Shown: in pieces, positions 46,067-55,637 of the stretch
Layout of the letters: each line of letters begins with the position of its first letter
Position numbering within the stretch: position 1 is the stretch's first letter
Assembly: GCA_947476895.1 (NCBI GenBank)
Contig: CANJRX010000005.1
Location: forward strand, 62,001 to 126,000
Source: Fidelibacterota bacterium
GTDB taxonomy: Bacteria > Pseudomonadota > Alphaproteobacteria > Rhodospirillales > Rhodospirillaceae
DNA length: 64,000 nt
Direction: 5' to 3'
Position numbers and translations under genes: made by a program
Notes under the pieces: generated by a model
The model's input: only the letters and a program-made list of their open reading frames with translations
Told to the model about the DNA's origin: nothing
Database searches by the model: none

Positions 46067-46965
46067 ACCTGCGGTCCACTCACCGTCGTGAAATAGCGGA
46101 ATAGAAATGACCCGGCCATTTCCAACTCTTTGAAACCCGGCGCACCGCCCGAGGTGTCGTCGATGCGCAATACCGAGCCGGATTTCGCCATGCCGACGTT
46201 TGCGCCGAATTCTATAAGGCTATGTCTTCCGCGAAGAGACTTTGTCCCGGGCGTGCGCCATTCGCCTTCCACAACAAACTCATCACCCGCGCGCACATAA
46301 TAATTCGCTTGGTCGACTCGCAAATGGTATCCAAGCGCCTCGGTGACGTAATTCATAATGGCCGCAGGATCGCTCATGCTGTGCAAAGCATCAGCCACCT
46401 GCATGCGAAATTGTGTACGCTCTTGCGCCTTGCGCAAGCGCTGTTCGGCAAGGATAGTTTCGGTCGTCTCAGTGCACATCACCAGCACACCGCCGATGCC
46501 GTGCGGCGCGTTCGCGTCATCAATAGGGCTGAAGCTGTAAGTCCAGTACACATCCTCGCGCTTGCCATGACGCGTGATGGGAACAAGGTGATTCTCGTTC
46601 CACGTCGAGCCGCGGCCCGACATCACCTGATCGATCTGTGATCCAATGATCGGCCAGATCTCGACCCAGCAATCGTGGCCGCGTTGGCCAAGCGCATGCG
46701 GGTGCCGCTCCGGCCCAATCGATCGCCGGTAAGCATCGTTATAAAACTGAATGAGCTCTGGGCCCCACCACAAGAAAATCGGGTGTTGGGTTGAAAGCAA
46801 CAGACGGACGGCGACCTTGAGCGCCACCGGCCACGTTGCCGGCGTGCCGAGCGGACTGGCCGCCCAGTCATAGGCGCGAATCAGCGCGCCCATTTCACCG
46901 CCCCCTTGCAGGAAGTCGGGCACAAGATTGATGTCTTTACTGAGGCCTAGCGTCGCGGCAACCAA
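45901..46965 (-). CDS. hybrid sensor histidine kinase, N-terminal part of a frameshifted gene
   Basis: A PAS domain at about residues 20-150 and the first two-thirds of a GAF domain. After KELEMAG the frame reads unrelated sequence to a stop; the other frame continues VISIPLFHDGEWTAGLHIHQ, exactly what a GAF domain would have. The open frame extends upstream to 47022; TTG at 46965 is preferred because AGGGAG lies six bases before it. The gene is divergent from rnpB. Either a true pseudogene or a sequencing error in a short G-run. Confidence 0.75.
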   Translation of the reverse strand: MVAATLGLSKDINLVPDFLQGGGEMGALIRAYDWAASPLGTPATWPVALKVAVRLLLSTQHPIFLWWGPELIQFYNDAYRRSIGPERHPHALGQRGHDCWVEIWPIIGSQIDQVMSGRGSTWNENHLVPITRHGKREDVYWTYSFSPIDDANAPHGIGGVLVMCTETTETILAEQRLRKAQERTQFRMQVADALHSMSDPAAIMNYVTEALGYHLRVDQANYYVRAGDEFVVEGEWRTPGTKSLRGRHSLIEFGANVGMAKSGSVLRIDDTSGGAPGFKELEMAGSFLFRYFTTVSGPQVCISTKKHRAHGPMTKSLWCATSPSVRGPRSSARAPRFSAKPGKSVSGLSQNARR

Positions 46966-47076
46966 AGGAGACTCCCTTCGACTAGTCCCGTTACGATAGC
47001 GCCCACCGTATCCCCGCCCCAAAACTATCCGGCAAATTCTTGCTTAGAAGAGGTTGTTGCCCGCTTGACCTCTGGC

Positions 47077-47105
47077 TTGACCTGGGCCGGGCGCGCGCCC
47101 ATTCT
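47077..47105 (+). promoter_or_regulatory. promoter of rnpB
   Basis: TTGACC (47077-47082), a 17-base spacer and CATTCT (47100-47105) predict a start near 47111, which is exactly where the RNase P P1 stem begins. A second TTGACC lies 12 bases upstream. Confidence 0.6.
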
Positions 47106-47110
47106 CCGTC

Positions 47111-47514
47111 CGCGCCAGATGGCTGGATGGCCGCTGTTTGCTCTCGCAGGCAGAGGAAAGTCCGGGCTCCACGGAAGCAAGGTGCCGGATAACGTCCGGC
47201 GGGGGCAACCCCAGGGAAAGTGCCACAGAAAACAAACCGCCAGCTTCTGCTGGTAAGGGTGAAAAGGTGCGGTAAGAGCGCACCGCGCGGCTGGTAACAG
47301 CAGCGGCAGGGTAAACCCCACCTGGAGCAAGACCAAATAGGGACGGCCGTTCGGGTAGCTTGCTATGCCGAAAGGTGTGTTTTCGCACCGTCGTCCGGGT
47401 CGGTCGCATCGAGGTGCGCAGTGATGCGCATCCCAGAGGAATGGTCATCCATTGGGCACCAGGTGAAAATCTGGGGCCCGAGGACAGAACCCGGCTTATA
47501 GGCCATCTGGCGCG
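47111..47514 (+). ncRNA. rnpB: RNase P RNA, class A
   Basis: The catalytic RNA that cuts the 5' leaders of tRNA precursors. The P1 stem is set by CGCGCCAGATGGC (47111-47123) and GCCATCTGGCGCG (47502-47514). The universal core is present: GAGGAAAGTCCGGGCTCCAC near 47152, AGGGTGAAAAGGTGCGG near 47256 and ACAGAACCCGGCTTATAG near 47484. TTTTTA follows P1 and can act as the terminator. About 404 bases, a normal size. Confidence 0.96.
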
Positions 47515-47645
47515 TTTTTATCCCCAAGTCATTCCAGCCAAAGGAGAAACAAAGTTTCGCCCGCGCGACACTCTCTTTCGCGCTGCAAACAAGAACATTC
47601 CAAGAACAAAGGCCTGTAAACCCAAGTACTTAAGGGCTAATCCCA

Positions 47646-47674
47646 TTGACACCCACAAAATCCCATGAGATACC
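47646..47674 (+). promoter_or_regulatory. promoter of the dcw operon
   Basis: TTGACA (47646-47651), a 17-base spacer and GATACC (47669-47674) lie about 107 bases before mraZ. G-rich direct repeats between 47730 and 47770 (AGGGGAACGGG, then GAGGG) could be the MraZ autoregulatory site, but the match is loose. Confidence 0.45.
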
Positions 47675-47780
47675 ATTAAGGTCCAATTACAGGCCTCGGT
47701 AGTTTTTCCTAACTCATTGGAATTTCAGAACGAGCGGTGGCTGGACGCCCAGGGGAACGGGCTTCGAGGGTAATCCGGCG

Positions 47781-48221
47781 ATGAAAGCGTTCTTTGGAAC
47801 GTTCGTGAACAAGGTTGACGCTAAGGGGCGCGTATCCGTGCCCGCGCCTTTCCGCGCGGTCATTCAGGGTCGCGGTCTGCAAAGCGTCGCCTTACATCCA
47901 TCGCTGTTCGACGCCTGCTTGGAAGGCGCCGGTTTCGACCGTTTTGAAAACCTTGAGTCCGAAATGTCGGACTCGTTTTCACCCACGCCGCGCAATGAAA
48001 TCGCCGATTTGATCATGGCCGAACTGCGCGAACTGCCTTTCGACGGCGAAGGCCGCATCGTTCTGCCCGACGAATTTATCGCGAAGTCCAACTTGAAGGA
48101 CCAAGCCACATTCATTGGCCAAGGCCGCAAGTTCCAGATTTGGGAACCCACCGCCCTCGCCGCGCTTATGAAAGCCAAATTGCAGCGCGTCGCCGCCGCC
48201 GTGAAGAACGGTGACGCCTGA
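47781..48221 (+). CDS. mraZ: MraZ, dcw operon regulator
   Basis: A 146-residue protein with two SpoVT-AbrB-like halves; MraZ represses its own dcw operon in other bacteria. The conserved start (FFGTFVNKVDAKGRVSVPAPFR) and the second half (DGEGRIVLPDEF) are clear. GAGGGT lies upstream of the ATG. The stop overlaps the rsmH start by one base. It is the first gene of the cell-wall and division cluster. Confidence 0.96.
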   Translation: MKAFFGTFVNKVDAKGRVSVPAPFRAVIQGRGLQSVALHPSLFDACLEGAGFDRFENLESEMSDSFSPTPRNEIADLIMAELRELPFDGEGRIVLPDEFIAKSNLKDQATFIGQGRKFQIWEPTALAALMKAKLQRVAAAVKNGDA

Positions 48222-49225
48222 TGTGCGCAGCTTTCACAAATGGTACCCCCTTACCCGCGACACCCGATCATATCCCCGTTCTCCTCAAAGAAGTCATCGA
48301 AGCCCTCGCGCCTAAAGCCGACGGCGTCTATCTCGACGGCACCTTTGGCGCGGGTGGTTACACCGTTGCTATTCTGGAAGCTGCACCTTGCGTGGTGTGG
48401 TCTATCGACCGCGATCCCGAAGCCCTGCAACGCGGTGAAGCGATCGCCGCGCGGTTCCCCGGCCGCCTCAATCTTGTGCAGGGCCGCTTCGGTGATATGG
48501 CTGATCTGTTGTCGTCGCGCGGTATCACTGGCGTTGATGGCGTTGCCCTCGACATCGGTGTGAGCTCGATGCAGATCGACGACCGCAGCCGTGGTTTCTC
48601 GTTCCTGCGCGATGGTCCTTTGGACATGCGCATGGAAAAGAGCGGCCGTTCCGCCGCCGACGTGGTCAACACGCTTTCCGAAAAAGAACTCTCGGACATC
48701 ATTTTCACCTACGGCGAAGAGCGTCATGCCCGCCGCGTGGCGCACGCCATTGTCGAAGCCCGCCGCGAGCGCCCGTTCTCGCGCACGCTGCGCCTGGCCG
48801 ACGTCATCCGCGCCGAAGTGCGCCGCTCGCAAGACGGCATCGATCCTGCAACCCGCACCTTCCAAGCCTTGCGCATCTATGTGAACGACGAACTGGGCGA
48901 ACTCGAGCGCGGCCTGCTGGGTGCCGAGAAGTTGCTGCGCCCGGGCGGCATCCTCGCCGTCGTCTCGTTCCACTCGCTGGAAGACCGCATCGTCAAAACA
49001 TTCCTGAAGGCGCGCTCGGGCTTGGCTATCCGCCCCTCGCGCCATACGCCGGCCAGCATCGGCGCGGCGCCCGCCACGGCCACCTTCACACCGCTGTCGC
49101 GCCGCCCCATCGGCCCCAGCGAAGACGAAATCGCCCGCAACCCGCGCGCCCGTTCGGCGCGCTTGCGTATTGCCGCGCGTACCGCTGCGCCCTTGCTCAC
49201 CGCTCTCGCTGGAGGCCTGGCATGA
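48221..49225 (+). CDS. rsmH: 16S rRNA m4C1402 methyltransferase
   Basis: Methylates the N4 of C1402 in 16S rRNA using S-adenosylmethionine. 334 residues. The SAM-binding motif is DGTFGAGGYT near residues 40-49, and GVALDIGVSSMQID and SFHSLEDRIVK are family signatures. Standard second gene of dcw, overlapping ftsL by 4 bases. Confidence 0.97.
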   Translation: MCAAFTNGTPLPATPDHIPVLLKEVIEALAPKADGVYLDGTFGAGGYTVAILEAAPCVVWSIDRDPEALQRGEAIAARFPGRLNLVQGRFGDMADLLSSRGITGVDGVALDIGVSSMQIDDRSRGFSFLRDGPLDMRMEKSGRSAADVVNTLSEKELSDIIFTYGEERHARRVAHAIVEARRERPFSRTLRLADVIRAEVRRSQDGIDPATRTFQALRIYVNDELGELERGLLGAEKLLRPGGILAVVSFHSLEDRIVKTFLKARSGLAIRPSRHTPASIGAAPATATFTPLSRRPIGPSEDEIARNPRARSARLRIAARTAAPLLTALAGGLA

Positions 49226-49689
49226 GGGCGTCTTATTTCCTGTGGGGCGCTTTGGTCGTTGGCGGCGGCGTTTCGCTGTTCATGCTCAAATATAAAGTAC
49301 AGGGCTTAGAGAACGAACTGATTGGGCGCCAGGAGCAGGTCTTAAAGGACCGCGCCGCCGTTCGCGTGCTGCAGGCCGAGTGGACTTACCTGAACGATCC
49401 TGAGCGCCTGCGCCGTTTGAGCGCTGAGCATTTGGGCTTTGCGCCGGCCACGCCAAAGAACATCGCCGACATTTCGTCGCTGCCTTATCGCGCGGGCGTC
49501 GATGCGCCGGCGTCTCAAGCGCCTACGGCCAGCGTGTTGCCGCGTCCTGAGATCGAAGCGAAGGTCCAACCGGCGTCTGCGGACCCCAAAGGCTTCGCAC
49601 CCATTCTGCTGACGCGCATTCAGCACCTGCTGTTCTCAAACTCCGCGGGTGCAGCGACCTTTCCGGCCAAGAAGGGCGCGCAGCCATGA
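49222..49689 (+). CDS. ftsL: cell-division protein FtsL
   Basis: A 155-residue single-pass membrane protein of the divisome. A short cytoplasmic start precedes the membrane segment (about 4-22), followed by a leucine-zipper-like coiled coil (about 23-60) with the family segment LQAEWTYLNDPERLRRLSAE. The last 70 residues are low-complexity, as usual in alphaproteobacteria. Forms a complex with FtsQ and FtsB. Overlaps ftsI by 4 bases. Confidence 0.88.
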   Translation: MRASYFLWGALVVGGGVSLFMLKYKVQGLENELIGRQEQVLKDRAAVRVLQAEWTYLNDPERLRRLSAEHLGFAPATPKNIADISSLPYRAGVDAPASQAPTASVLPRPEIEAKVQPASADPKGFAPILLTRIQHLLFSNSAGAATFPAKKGAQP

Positions 49690-51644
49690 ACGTAAGATCG
49701 CAGCGCCGCAAACTGTTCCTGTATCCCGGCGAGGAAGTGAAGCCTAGCCGCGAGCCGAAGCTGCGCTTGCAAGGCACAACCACACGCGCGTTGGAAACCG
49801 GCCGCATGCGCTTGATCGTGACGGCCGGACTGTTCGGCGTTGCTTTCACCATGATTGGTCTGCGTCTGGTCGACATCATGGTCTTCAACGAAGGCCCTGC
49901 GGTTGTGAGCGCGAAAGCGCACGGCATCGCCCGCCCCGCGACGGCCCGCGCCGATATCGTGGACCGCAACGGCGTCATCGTCGCTACCAACCTGCCGACA
50001 GTGAACCTTTACGCCGATACACACAAAGTCCCGGACGCTAAGGAAGCCGCGCTAAAGATTGCCGCGACCCTACCCGACCTTAAGTACGACGAAGTCTATA
50101 AGCACCTGACGTCGGGCCAGCGCTTTATGTACCTGCGCCGCAACCTGACGCCGGCTGAACAGATGGCCGTCAACCGCCTCGGCATTCCGGGCGTGTCGTT
50201 TGAGGATTCCGAAAGCCGCGCTTATCCGCAAAGCTCACTGCTGGCCCACGTCGTCGGCGTCACCGATCCCGACAATCACGGCCTTGCTGGTATCGAAAAG
50301 AGTTTCGACGAAAGACTTTCGAACAGCCAGCAGCCGGTACAGCTTTCTATCGACGTGCGTATTCAACATGCCGTGCGCGAAAGTTTGGCCGCGTCCGTCG
50401 AACGCTTCCACGCCGTCGCCGGCAGTTCGGTCGTGATGGATGCACACACCGGCGAAATTCTCGCCATGGTGTCTCTGCCCGATTACGACCCGAAGGCCAT
50501 GGGTACGGCTTCAAAGGAAGCGCGCTTCAATAGCACCACACTCGGCGTCTATGAAATGGGATCGACCTTCAAGCTGTTCACGGCCGCCATGGCGCTAGAG
50601 GGCGGCACGGCGCAGATTAACAGCCGCTACGACGCTTCGCAGCCGATCAAGATCGGTCGTTTCACGATCAAGGATTTTCACGGCTTGAACCGTGTTGTAT
50701 CGGTTCCGGAAATCCTCATCCACTCGTCCAACATTGGCGCCGCCAAGATGGCGCTCGAAGCCGGCACCGATGCGCAGAAGAGCTTCCTGCGCAAGATGGG
50801 CCTGCTTGAGCCGTTGCGTCTGGAACTGCCGGAAACCGGCTCGCCGCAGTTCCCGTCCACGTGGCGCGACATTAACACCATCACCATTTCTTATGGCCAC
50901 GGCATCTCGGTAACTCCGGTGCATGTCGTTTCCGCGATCTCGGCGTTGGTCAACGGTGGCAAGATTTATCCGCCGACAATCATTCGTCGCCTGCCCGGGC
51001 AGCAGCCCGAGGGCAAGCAGGTCATCTCAAACAAAACCTCCGAAGCCATGCGCGCGATGATGCGCCTGATCGTGCTGTATGGGTCTGGCAAACAGGCCGA
51101 TGCCAAAGGCTATTTCGTCGGCGGTAAAACCGGCTCGGCCGAAAAAGTCACGCAGCGCGGCGGTTATTCGGAAACCTCTGGACGCACATCATTTGTCGCT
51201 GCCTTCCCGATCGAAGCGCCGCGTTATGTCGTCCTCGTCCTGCTCGACGAGCCTAAGGGTACGAAAGAGACTTACAATTTCGCCACCGCCGGCTGGAACG
51301 CAGCGCCCACCGTCGGCAGCATCGTCAGCAAGATCGGCCCAATGCTGGGCGTGTTCCCCATGGGTCACACCGACAGCTTCGGGCCTCTGCCTGCGCTGAT
51401 GGCGACCTACGGCCCCAGCGAACAGAATAACAACGAGTACGGCGCAACCAGCGCGCCTGTCGTGATGAAAGCCAGCGCTCCGGCGGCTGCGCCCGTTGCG
51501 GTCGCGCCCGCCATTGCCGCAGACCTCGACGAAGAAACCACCAAAGTTTCGATCACGCGCACCGACAGCACCGATTCCATCGGCGGCCTGATCGACGACG
51601 TGAGCGCACAGGACCTCGCAGGAGGCTCCGGTGCGTCTCAGTGA
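49686..51644 (+). CDS. ftsI: penicillin-binding protein 3 (septal transpeptidase)
   Basis: A 652-residue class B penicillin-binding protein that crosslinks septal peptidoglycan. A membrane anchor (about 40-60) is followed by the PBP dimerisation region and the transpeptidase domain. The active-site motifs are STFK near residue 293, SSN near 347 and KTG near 481. The last 90 residues are alanine-rich and acidic, longer than in many homologues. Overlaps murE by 14 bases. Confidence 0.96.
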   Translation: MNVRSQRRKLFLYPGEEVKPSREPKLRLQGTTTRALETGRMRLIVTAGLFGVAFTMIGLRLVDIMVFNEGPAVVSAKAHGIARPATARADIVDRNGVIVATNLPTVNLYADTHKVPDAKEAALKIAATLPDLKYDEVYKHLTSGQRFMYLRRNLTPAEQMAVNRLGIPGVSFEDSESRAYPQSSLLAHVVGVTDPDNHGLAGIEKSFDERLSNSQQPVQLSIDVRIQHAVRESLAASVERFHAVAGSSVVMDAHTGEILAMVSLPDYDPKAMGTASKEARFNSTTLGVYEMGSTFKLFTAAMALEGGTAQINSRYDASQPIKIGRFTIKDFHGLNRVVSVPEILIHSSNIGAAKMALEAGTDAQKSFLRKMGLLEPLRLELPETGSPQFPSTWRDINTITISYGHGISVTPVHVVSAISALVNGGKIYPPTIIRRLPGQQPEGKQVISNKTSEAMRAMMRLIVLYGSGKQADAKGYFVGGKTGSAEKVTQRGGYSETSGRTSFVAAFPIEAPRYVVLVLLDEPKGTKETYNFATAGWNAAPTVGSIVSKIGPMLGVFPMGHTDSFGPLPALMATYGPSEQNNNEYGATSAPVVMKASAPAAAPVAVAPAIAADLDEETTKVSITRTDSTDSIGGLIDDVSAQDLAGGSGASQ

Positions 51645-53100
51645 ATTGCTTGAGGAAGAGAGTATGGACGTGAGGGCGTTGAAGGATTTGGATATCACCG
51701 GACTGACGGCGGATTCACGCGCCGTGCAGCCGGGATTCCTGTTCGCCGCCCTGCCCGGCGTCAAACAGGACGGCCGCGAATACATTGTCGACGCTGTGAA
51801 GCGCGGTGCGACCGCCATCCTCGCCCCGCCGGGCACGGACTTGGCCGAAGGCCGCGTCACCATCACCGGCGTTCCCGTGCGCCTCATCACGGACAGCAAC
51901 CCGCGTCGTCGCTTCGCCCTGATGGCCGCGCGCTTCTTTGGCGCTCAGCCCGAAACCGTCGCTGCCGTTACCGGTACCAACGGCAAAACATCGGTCGCAC
52001 ATTTCACGCAGCAGATCTGGACGGCGCTGGGTTTGAAAGCCGGCTACATGGGCACGCTCGGAGCTTATGGTCCCGGTGTGCAGGTCGATGGCAGCCTGAC
52101 GACGCCTGACCCCACCAAGCTGCACATCATGCTGGCCGAGATGGCCGACCGCGGCGTCACGCACCTCGCCATGGAAGCTTCGAGCCACGGCCTGCACCAG
52201 TTCCGTGTCGACGGCGTCAAGATCGCCATCGCTGGCTTCACCAACATCACGCGCGATCATTTGGACTATCACGGCTCGATGGCCGCCTACCTCGCCGCCA
52301 AGCTGCGCCTGTTCTCGGATGTGCTGATGGTCGGAGGCACCGCCGTGCTCAATGCCGACAGCACTGAATATCCGGCTTTTGAGACCGCCTGCGCTTTGCG
52401 CGGCCATCGCGTGCTCAGTTACGGCAACGCCGGCACCGCGCTGCGCCTGAACTCCGCCAAGATCGACGGCGCAAGCCAGATCCTCAATCTCGTCGTGCTC
52501 GAAAAATCCTACACCGTGCGCTTGCTGCTCGCGGGTGCTTTCCAGGTCAGCAATGCGCTGTGTGCGTTGGGCTTCGCGATTGCCGGCGGCGCTGATGTCG
52601 ATAAATCCGTCGCCGCCCTTGAACACCTGCATGGCGTGCCGGGTCGTTTGGAACGCGTGGGCTTACGCAATGCTGCACCTATATATGTGGACTACGCCCA
52701 CACCTCCGACGCCCTTGAGACCGTGCTCAACGCGCTCCGCCCCCACGCCACCGGCAAGCTTGCGATTGTGTTCGGCTGTGGCGGTGATCGCGACAAGGGC
52801 AAGCGCCGCTTGATGGGCGACGTCGCCAACCGCCTCGCCGATGTGGTTTACGTCACCGACGATAATCCGCGCACGGAAAATGCCGCCACGATCCGCGCCG
52901 AAGTGATGCAAGGCTGCCCGCGCGCGACCGAGATCGCCGATCGCGCCGACGCCATCGCCACCGCCGTAAATGCTTTGAAGGCTGGCGACGTGTTGCTGGT
53001 CGCAGGCAAAGGTCACGAGATCGGCCAGATCATCGGCACGAACGTTATTCCGTTCAACGACGCCGACGTCGTACGCCATGCCCTCACGGTGCAAGCATGA
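51631..53100 (+). CDS. murE: UDP-MurNAc-tripeptide synthetase (meso-DAP adding)
   Basis: Adds meso-diaminopimelate to UDP-MurNAc-L-Ala-D-Glu. 489 residues with the three Mur ligase domains; the P-loop is TGTNGKTSV near 113-121. The DNPR motif (VTDDNPRTE, near 410) marks meso-DAP rather than lysine specificity. The start is GTG at 51631, with AGGAGG upstream inside ftsI. ATG at 51664 is an alternative. Confidence 0.97.
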   Translation: MRLSELLEEESMDVRALKDLDITGLTADSRAVQPGFLFAALPGVKQDGREYIVDAVKRGATAILAPPGTDLAEGRVTITGVPVRLITDSNPRRRFALMAARFFGAQPETVAAVTGTNGKTSVAHFTQQIWTALGLKAGYMGTLGAYGPGVQVDGSLTTPDPTKLHIMLAEMADRGVTHLAMEASSHGLHQFRVDGVKIAIAGFTNITRDHLDYHGSMAAYLAAKLRLFSDVLMVGGTAVLNADSTEYPAFETACALRGHRVLSYGNAGTALRLNSAKIDGASQILNLVVLEKSYTVRLLLAGAFQVSNALCALGFAIAGGADVDKSVAALEHLHGVPGRLERVGLRNAAPIYVDYAHTSDALETVLNALRPHATGKLAIVFGCGGDRDKGKRRLMGDVANRLADVVYVTDDNPRTENAATIRAEVMQGCPRATEIADRADAIATAVNALKAGDVLLVAGKGHEIGQIIGTNVIPFNDADVVRHALTVQA

Positions 53101-54530
53101 CCGCACTGTGGAGCGCTGATGAAGTTGTCAAAGCCACGAACGGGGCCTGCAAAGGTGCGTGGACGGCTGACGGCGTCTCTATCGATAGCCGCAGCGTCAA
53201 AGCAGGTGATTTATTTATTGCGTTGAAGGGTCCGAACTTCGACGGCCATGCCTATGCGCTTGATGCGCTGAAGCGCGGAGCCTCTGCCGTACTCGTCCAT
53301 AGCGAGATCAAGGATTCCGGCGAATACCATAATCGCCTGGTAATGGTTAAGGATACGTTTGCAGCCTTGCAAAATCTTGCAACATTCGCGCGCGCGCGCA
53401 CGAAAGCCAAAATCATTGCCGTCACCGGTAGTGTTGGTAAGACCGGCACCAAAGAAGCTTTGAAGCTGGGCCTGTCGATCCTTGGCAAGACCGACGCCAC
53501 CGAAGGCAACCTCAACAATCACTGGGGCGTGCCGCTCAGCCTGGCGCGTATGCCGGCCGCCACTGAGTTCGGCGTGTTCGAACTCGGCATGAACCATGCG
53601 GGTGAAATTGCGCCACTCTCCAAAATGGTACGCCCGCACGCGGCGATCATCACCACTGTTGAAGCCGCACATTTAGAATTCTTCGATTCCATTGCCGCGA
53701 TTGCCGACGAGAAAGCTGCGATCATGGCAGGATTGGAGCCTGGTGGGACCGTCATCCTGCCACGCGACAACGCACAGCACGCGCGCTTGATGGCCGCTGC
53801 GAAGACCTACGGCACACCCAATGTCATCAGCTTCGGCACGAGCGGCGATTCCGCCGCGCGTCTGGTGAGTTGGTCGCTGACGCCGGACGGTACACAAGTG
53901 GCCGCCGAATTCGACGGCGAACGCATCACCTACGACATGATTGTCAGCGGACGTCACTGGGCTTTGAACAGTGTGGCCGCCATTGCTGCGATCCGCGCCG
54001 TGGGCGCGAACTGGCATAGCGGCGCCGGTGCACTTTCCAAGCTGGATGCCCCGCAAGGCCGTGGCGCACGCCGTCATGTCGTTGTGCCGGGCGGCGAGAT
54101 TCTCGTGATCGACGAAAGCTACAACGCCAGTCCCGCTGCTGTGCGCGTGCTCGCCGAAACCATGGCGCAGATGCATCAGCCGGTGGGCGGCACGCTCGGC
54201 GAAGAGGGCGGCGGCCGTTTGATCATGGTGCTGGGTGACATGCTCGAGCTGGGTGAAAGCGGCGCAGCGTTGCATGCGGGCCTCGCGCCCAGCCTGAAAG
54301 CCGCCGAGATCGACTTGGTCTTCACAGCCGGTGCTTTGATGCAAAACCTGCACAAGGCCCTGCCCGATGCGATGCGCGGCCAACACGCCGCAGATTCCAA
54401 GGCTCTTATTCCGCTGGTGACGAGCGCAGTGCGCCCCGGGGACGTCGTTGCGATCAAAGGGTCACACAGCAGCCACATGGAATATGTGGTCGCCGCCCTT
54501 TTGGCGCTTGAAAACAAACACGGTCAATAG
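53097..54530 (+). CDS. murF: UDP-MurNAc-pentapeptide synthetase
   Basis: Adds D-Ala-D-Ala to the UDP-MurNAc tripeptide, completing the cytoplasmic precursor. 477 residues; the ATP loop is [13 protein letters not shown] near 104-116, and the family segment [13 protein letters not shown] follows. The last third contains [17 protein letters not shown]. Overlaps murE by 4 bases and is followed by mraY 13 bases later. Confidence 0.97.
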   Translation: MTALWSADEVVKATNGACKGAWTADGVSIDSRSVKAGDLFIALKGPNFDGHAYALDALKRGASAVLVHSEIKDSGEYHNRLVMVKDTFAALQNLATFARARTKAKIIAVTGSVGKTGTKEALKLGLSILGKTDATEGNLNNHWGVPLSLARMPAATEFGVFELGMNHAGEIAPLSKMVRPHAAIITTVEAAHLEFFDSIAAIADEKAAIMAGLEPGGTVILPRDNAQHARLMAAAKTYGTPNVISFGTSGDSAARLVSWSLTPDGTQVAAEFDGERITYDMIVSGRHWALNSVAAIAAIRAVGANWHSGAGALSKLDAPQGRGARRHVVVPGGEILVIDESYNASPAAVRVLAETMAQMHQPVGGTLGEEGGGRLIMVLGDMLELGESGAALHAGLAPSLKAAEIDLVFTAGALMQNLHKALPDAMRGQHAADSKALIPLVTSAVRPGDVVAIKGSHSSHMEYVVAALLALENKHGQ

Positions 54531-54543
54531 GAAGCGAGCACAC

Positions 54544-55629
54544 ATGCTTTATCTGCTGTCCGACCTGTCGAGCCAATTCAACGCACTGAACGTGTTCCGC
54601 TATCTCACGTTCCGGGCCGGCGGCGCGGTCATCACGGCCTTGATCGTCGCCTTCGTCTGCGGCCCGGCCATCATCCGCTGGCTCAAAGCGAAACAGGGTT
54701 ACGGCCAACCGATCCGCACCGATGGTCCCAAGAGCCACCTCATCACCAAACAAGGCACGCCCACCATGGGCGGCGTGATGATGCTGCTCGGCATCGGCGT
54801 TGCGACGCTGCTCTGGGCCGATCTTTCCAATCGCTACGTCTGGATCGCGCTGTTCGTCACCATGAGCTACGGCTTCATCGGCTTCCTCGACGACTACATG
54901 AAAGTCACCAAGCGTTCGTCGGGCGGCATGAAGGGCAAGCTGAAGCTGGTGGCGGAAATCGCCGTAGCCGGCATCGCTGCTTATTGGATCAGCACCGTCG
55001 GCGCGCCCGCCCTGTCCGATAAACTCGCCGTGCCGTTCTTTAAGGAAGTGCTGATCGACCTCGGCATCTTCTACGTGCCCTTCGGTATCTTCGTCATGGT
55101 CGGCACTGCAAACTCCGTGAACCTCACCGATGGCCTGGATGGCCTCGCCATCGTGCCGGTGATGATTGCCGCCGGCGTGTTCGTCATCATCTCGTACCTC
55201 ATCGGCAACTTGGTGTTCGCCAACTACCTGCAAGTTAATTACGTCATCGGCGCTGGCGAGTTGGCCGTGTTTTGCGGCGCCATTGTGGGCGCAGGTCTCG
55301 GTTTCCTGTGGTTCAACGCGCCGCCGGCCATGGTGTTCATGGGCGACACCGGATCGCTGGCCATGGGCGGCGCGCTCGGTTCCGTCGCCGTCGTCACCAA
55401 ACACGAAATCGTGCTCGGCATTGTCGGCGGCTTGTTCGTGTTGGAAACCGTCTCGGTCATCGTTCAGGTGGCGAGCTTTAAGCTCACCGGCAAGCGCGTG
55501 TTTCGTATGGCGCCCTTGCACCACCACTACGAGGAAAAGGGCTGGGCGGAATCAACTGTCGTCATCCGCTTCTGGATCATCGCTTTCATTCTTGCCGTGG
55601 CCGGTCTCGCCACGCTGAAGTTGAGGTAG
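54544..55629 (+). CDS. mraY: phospho-MurNAc-pentapeptide transferase
   Basis: Transfers phospho-MurNAc-pentapeptide to undecaprenyl phosphate at the inner membrane, making lipid I. 361 residues with about ten membrane helices. Active-site segments include [25 protein letters not shown] and [11 protein letters not shown], and the HHHYEEKGW signature near the end. The open frame starts at 54448, but ATG 54544 is the family start. Confidence 0.97.
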   Translation: MLYLLSDLSSQFNALNVFRYLTFRAGGAVITALIVAFVCGPAIIRWLKAKQGYGQPIRTDGPKSHLITKQGTPTMGGVMMLLGIGVATLLWADLSNRYVWIALFVTMSYGFIGFLDDYMKVTKRSSGGMKGKLKLVAEIAVAGIAAYWISTVGAPALSDKLAVPFFKEVLIDLGIFYVPFGIFVMVGTANSVNLTDGLDGLAIVPVMIAAGVFVIISYLIGNLVFANYLQVNYVIGAGELAVFCGAIVGAGLGFLWFNAPPAMVFMGDTGSLAMGGALGSVAVVTKHEIVLGIVGGLFVLETVSVIVQVASFKLTGKRVFRMAPLHHHYEEKGWAESTVVIRFWIIAFILAVAGLATLKLR

Positions 55630-55637
55630 CCCGCTTT

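Noticed and set aside
47360-47668. 102-codon frame over the 3' part of rnpB
   Set aside because: Its first half lies in the RNase P RNA core and the rest in the mraZ leader; no ribosome-binding site or protein-like composition.
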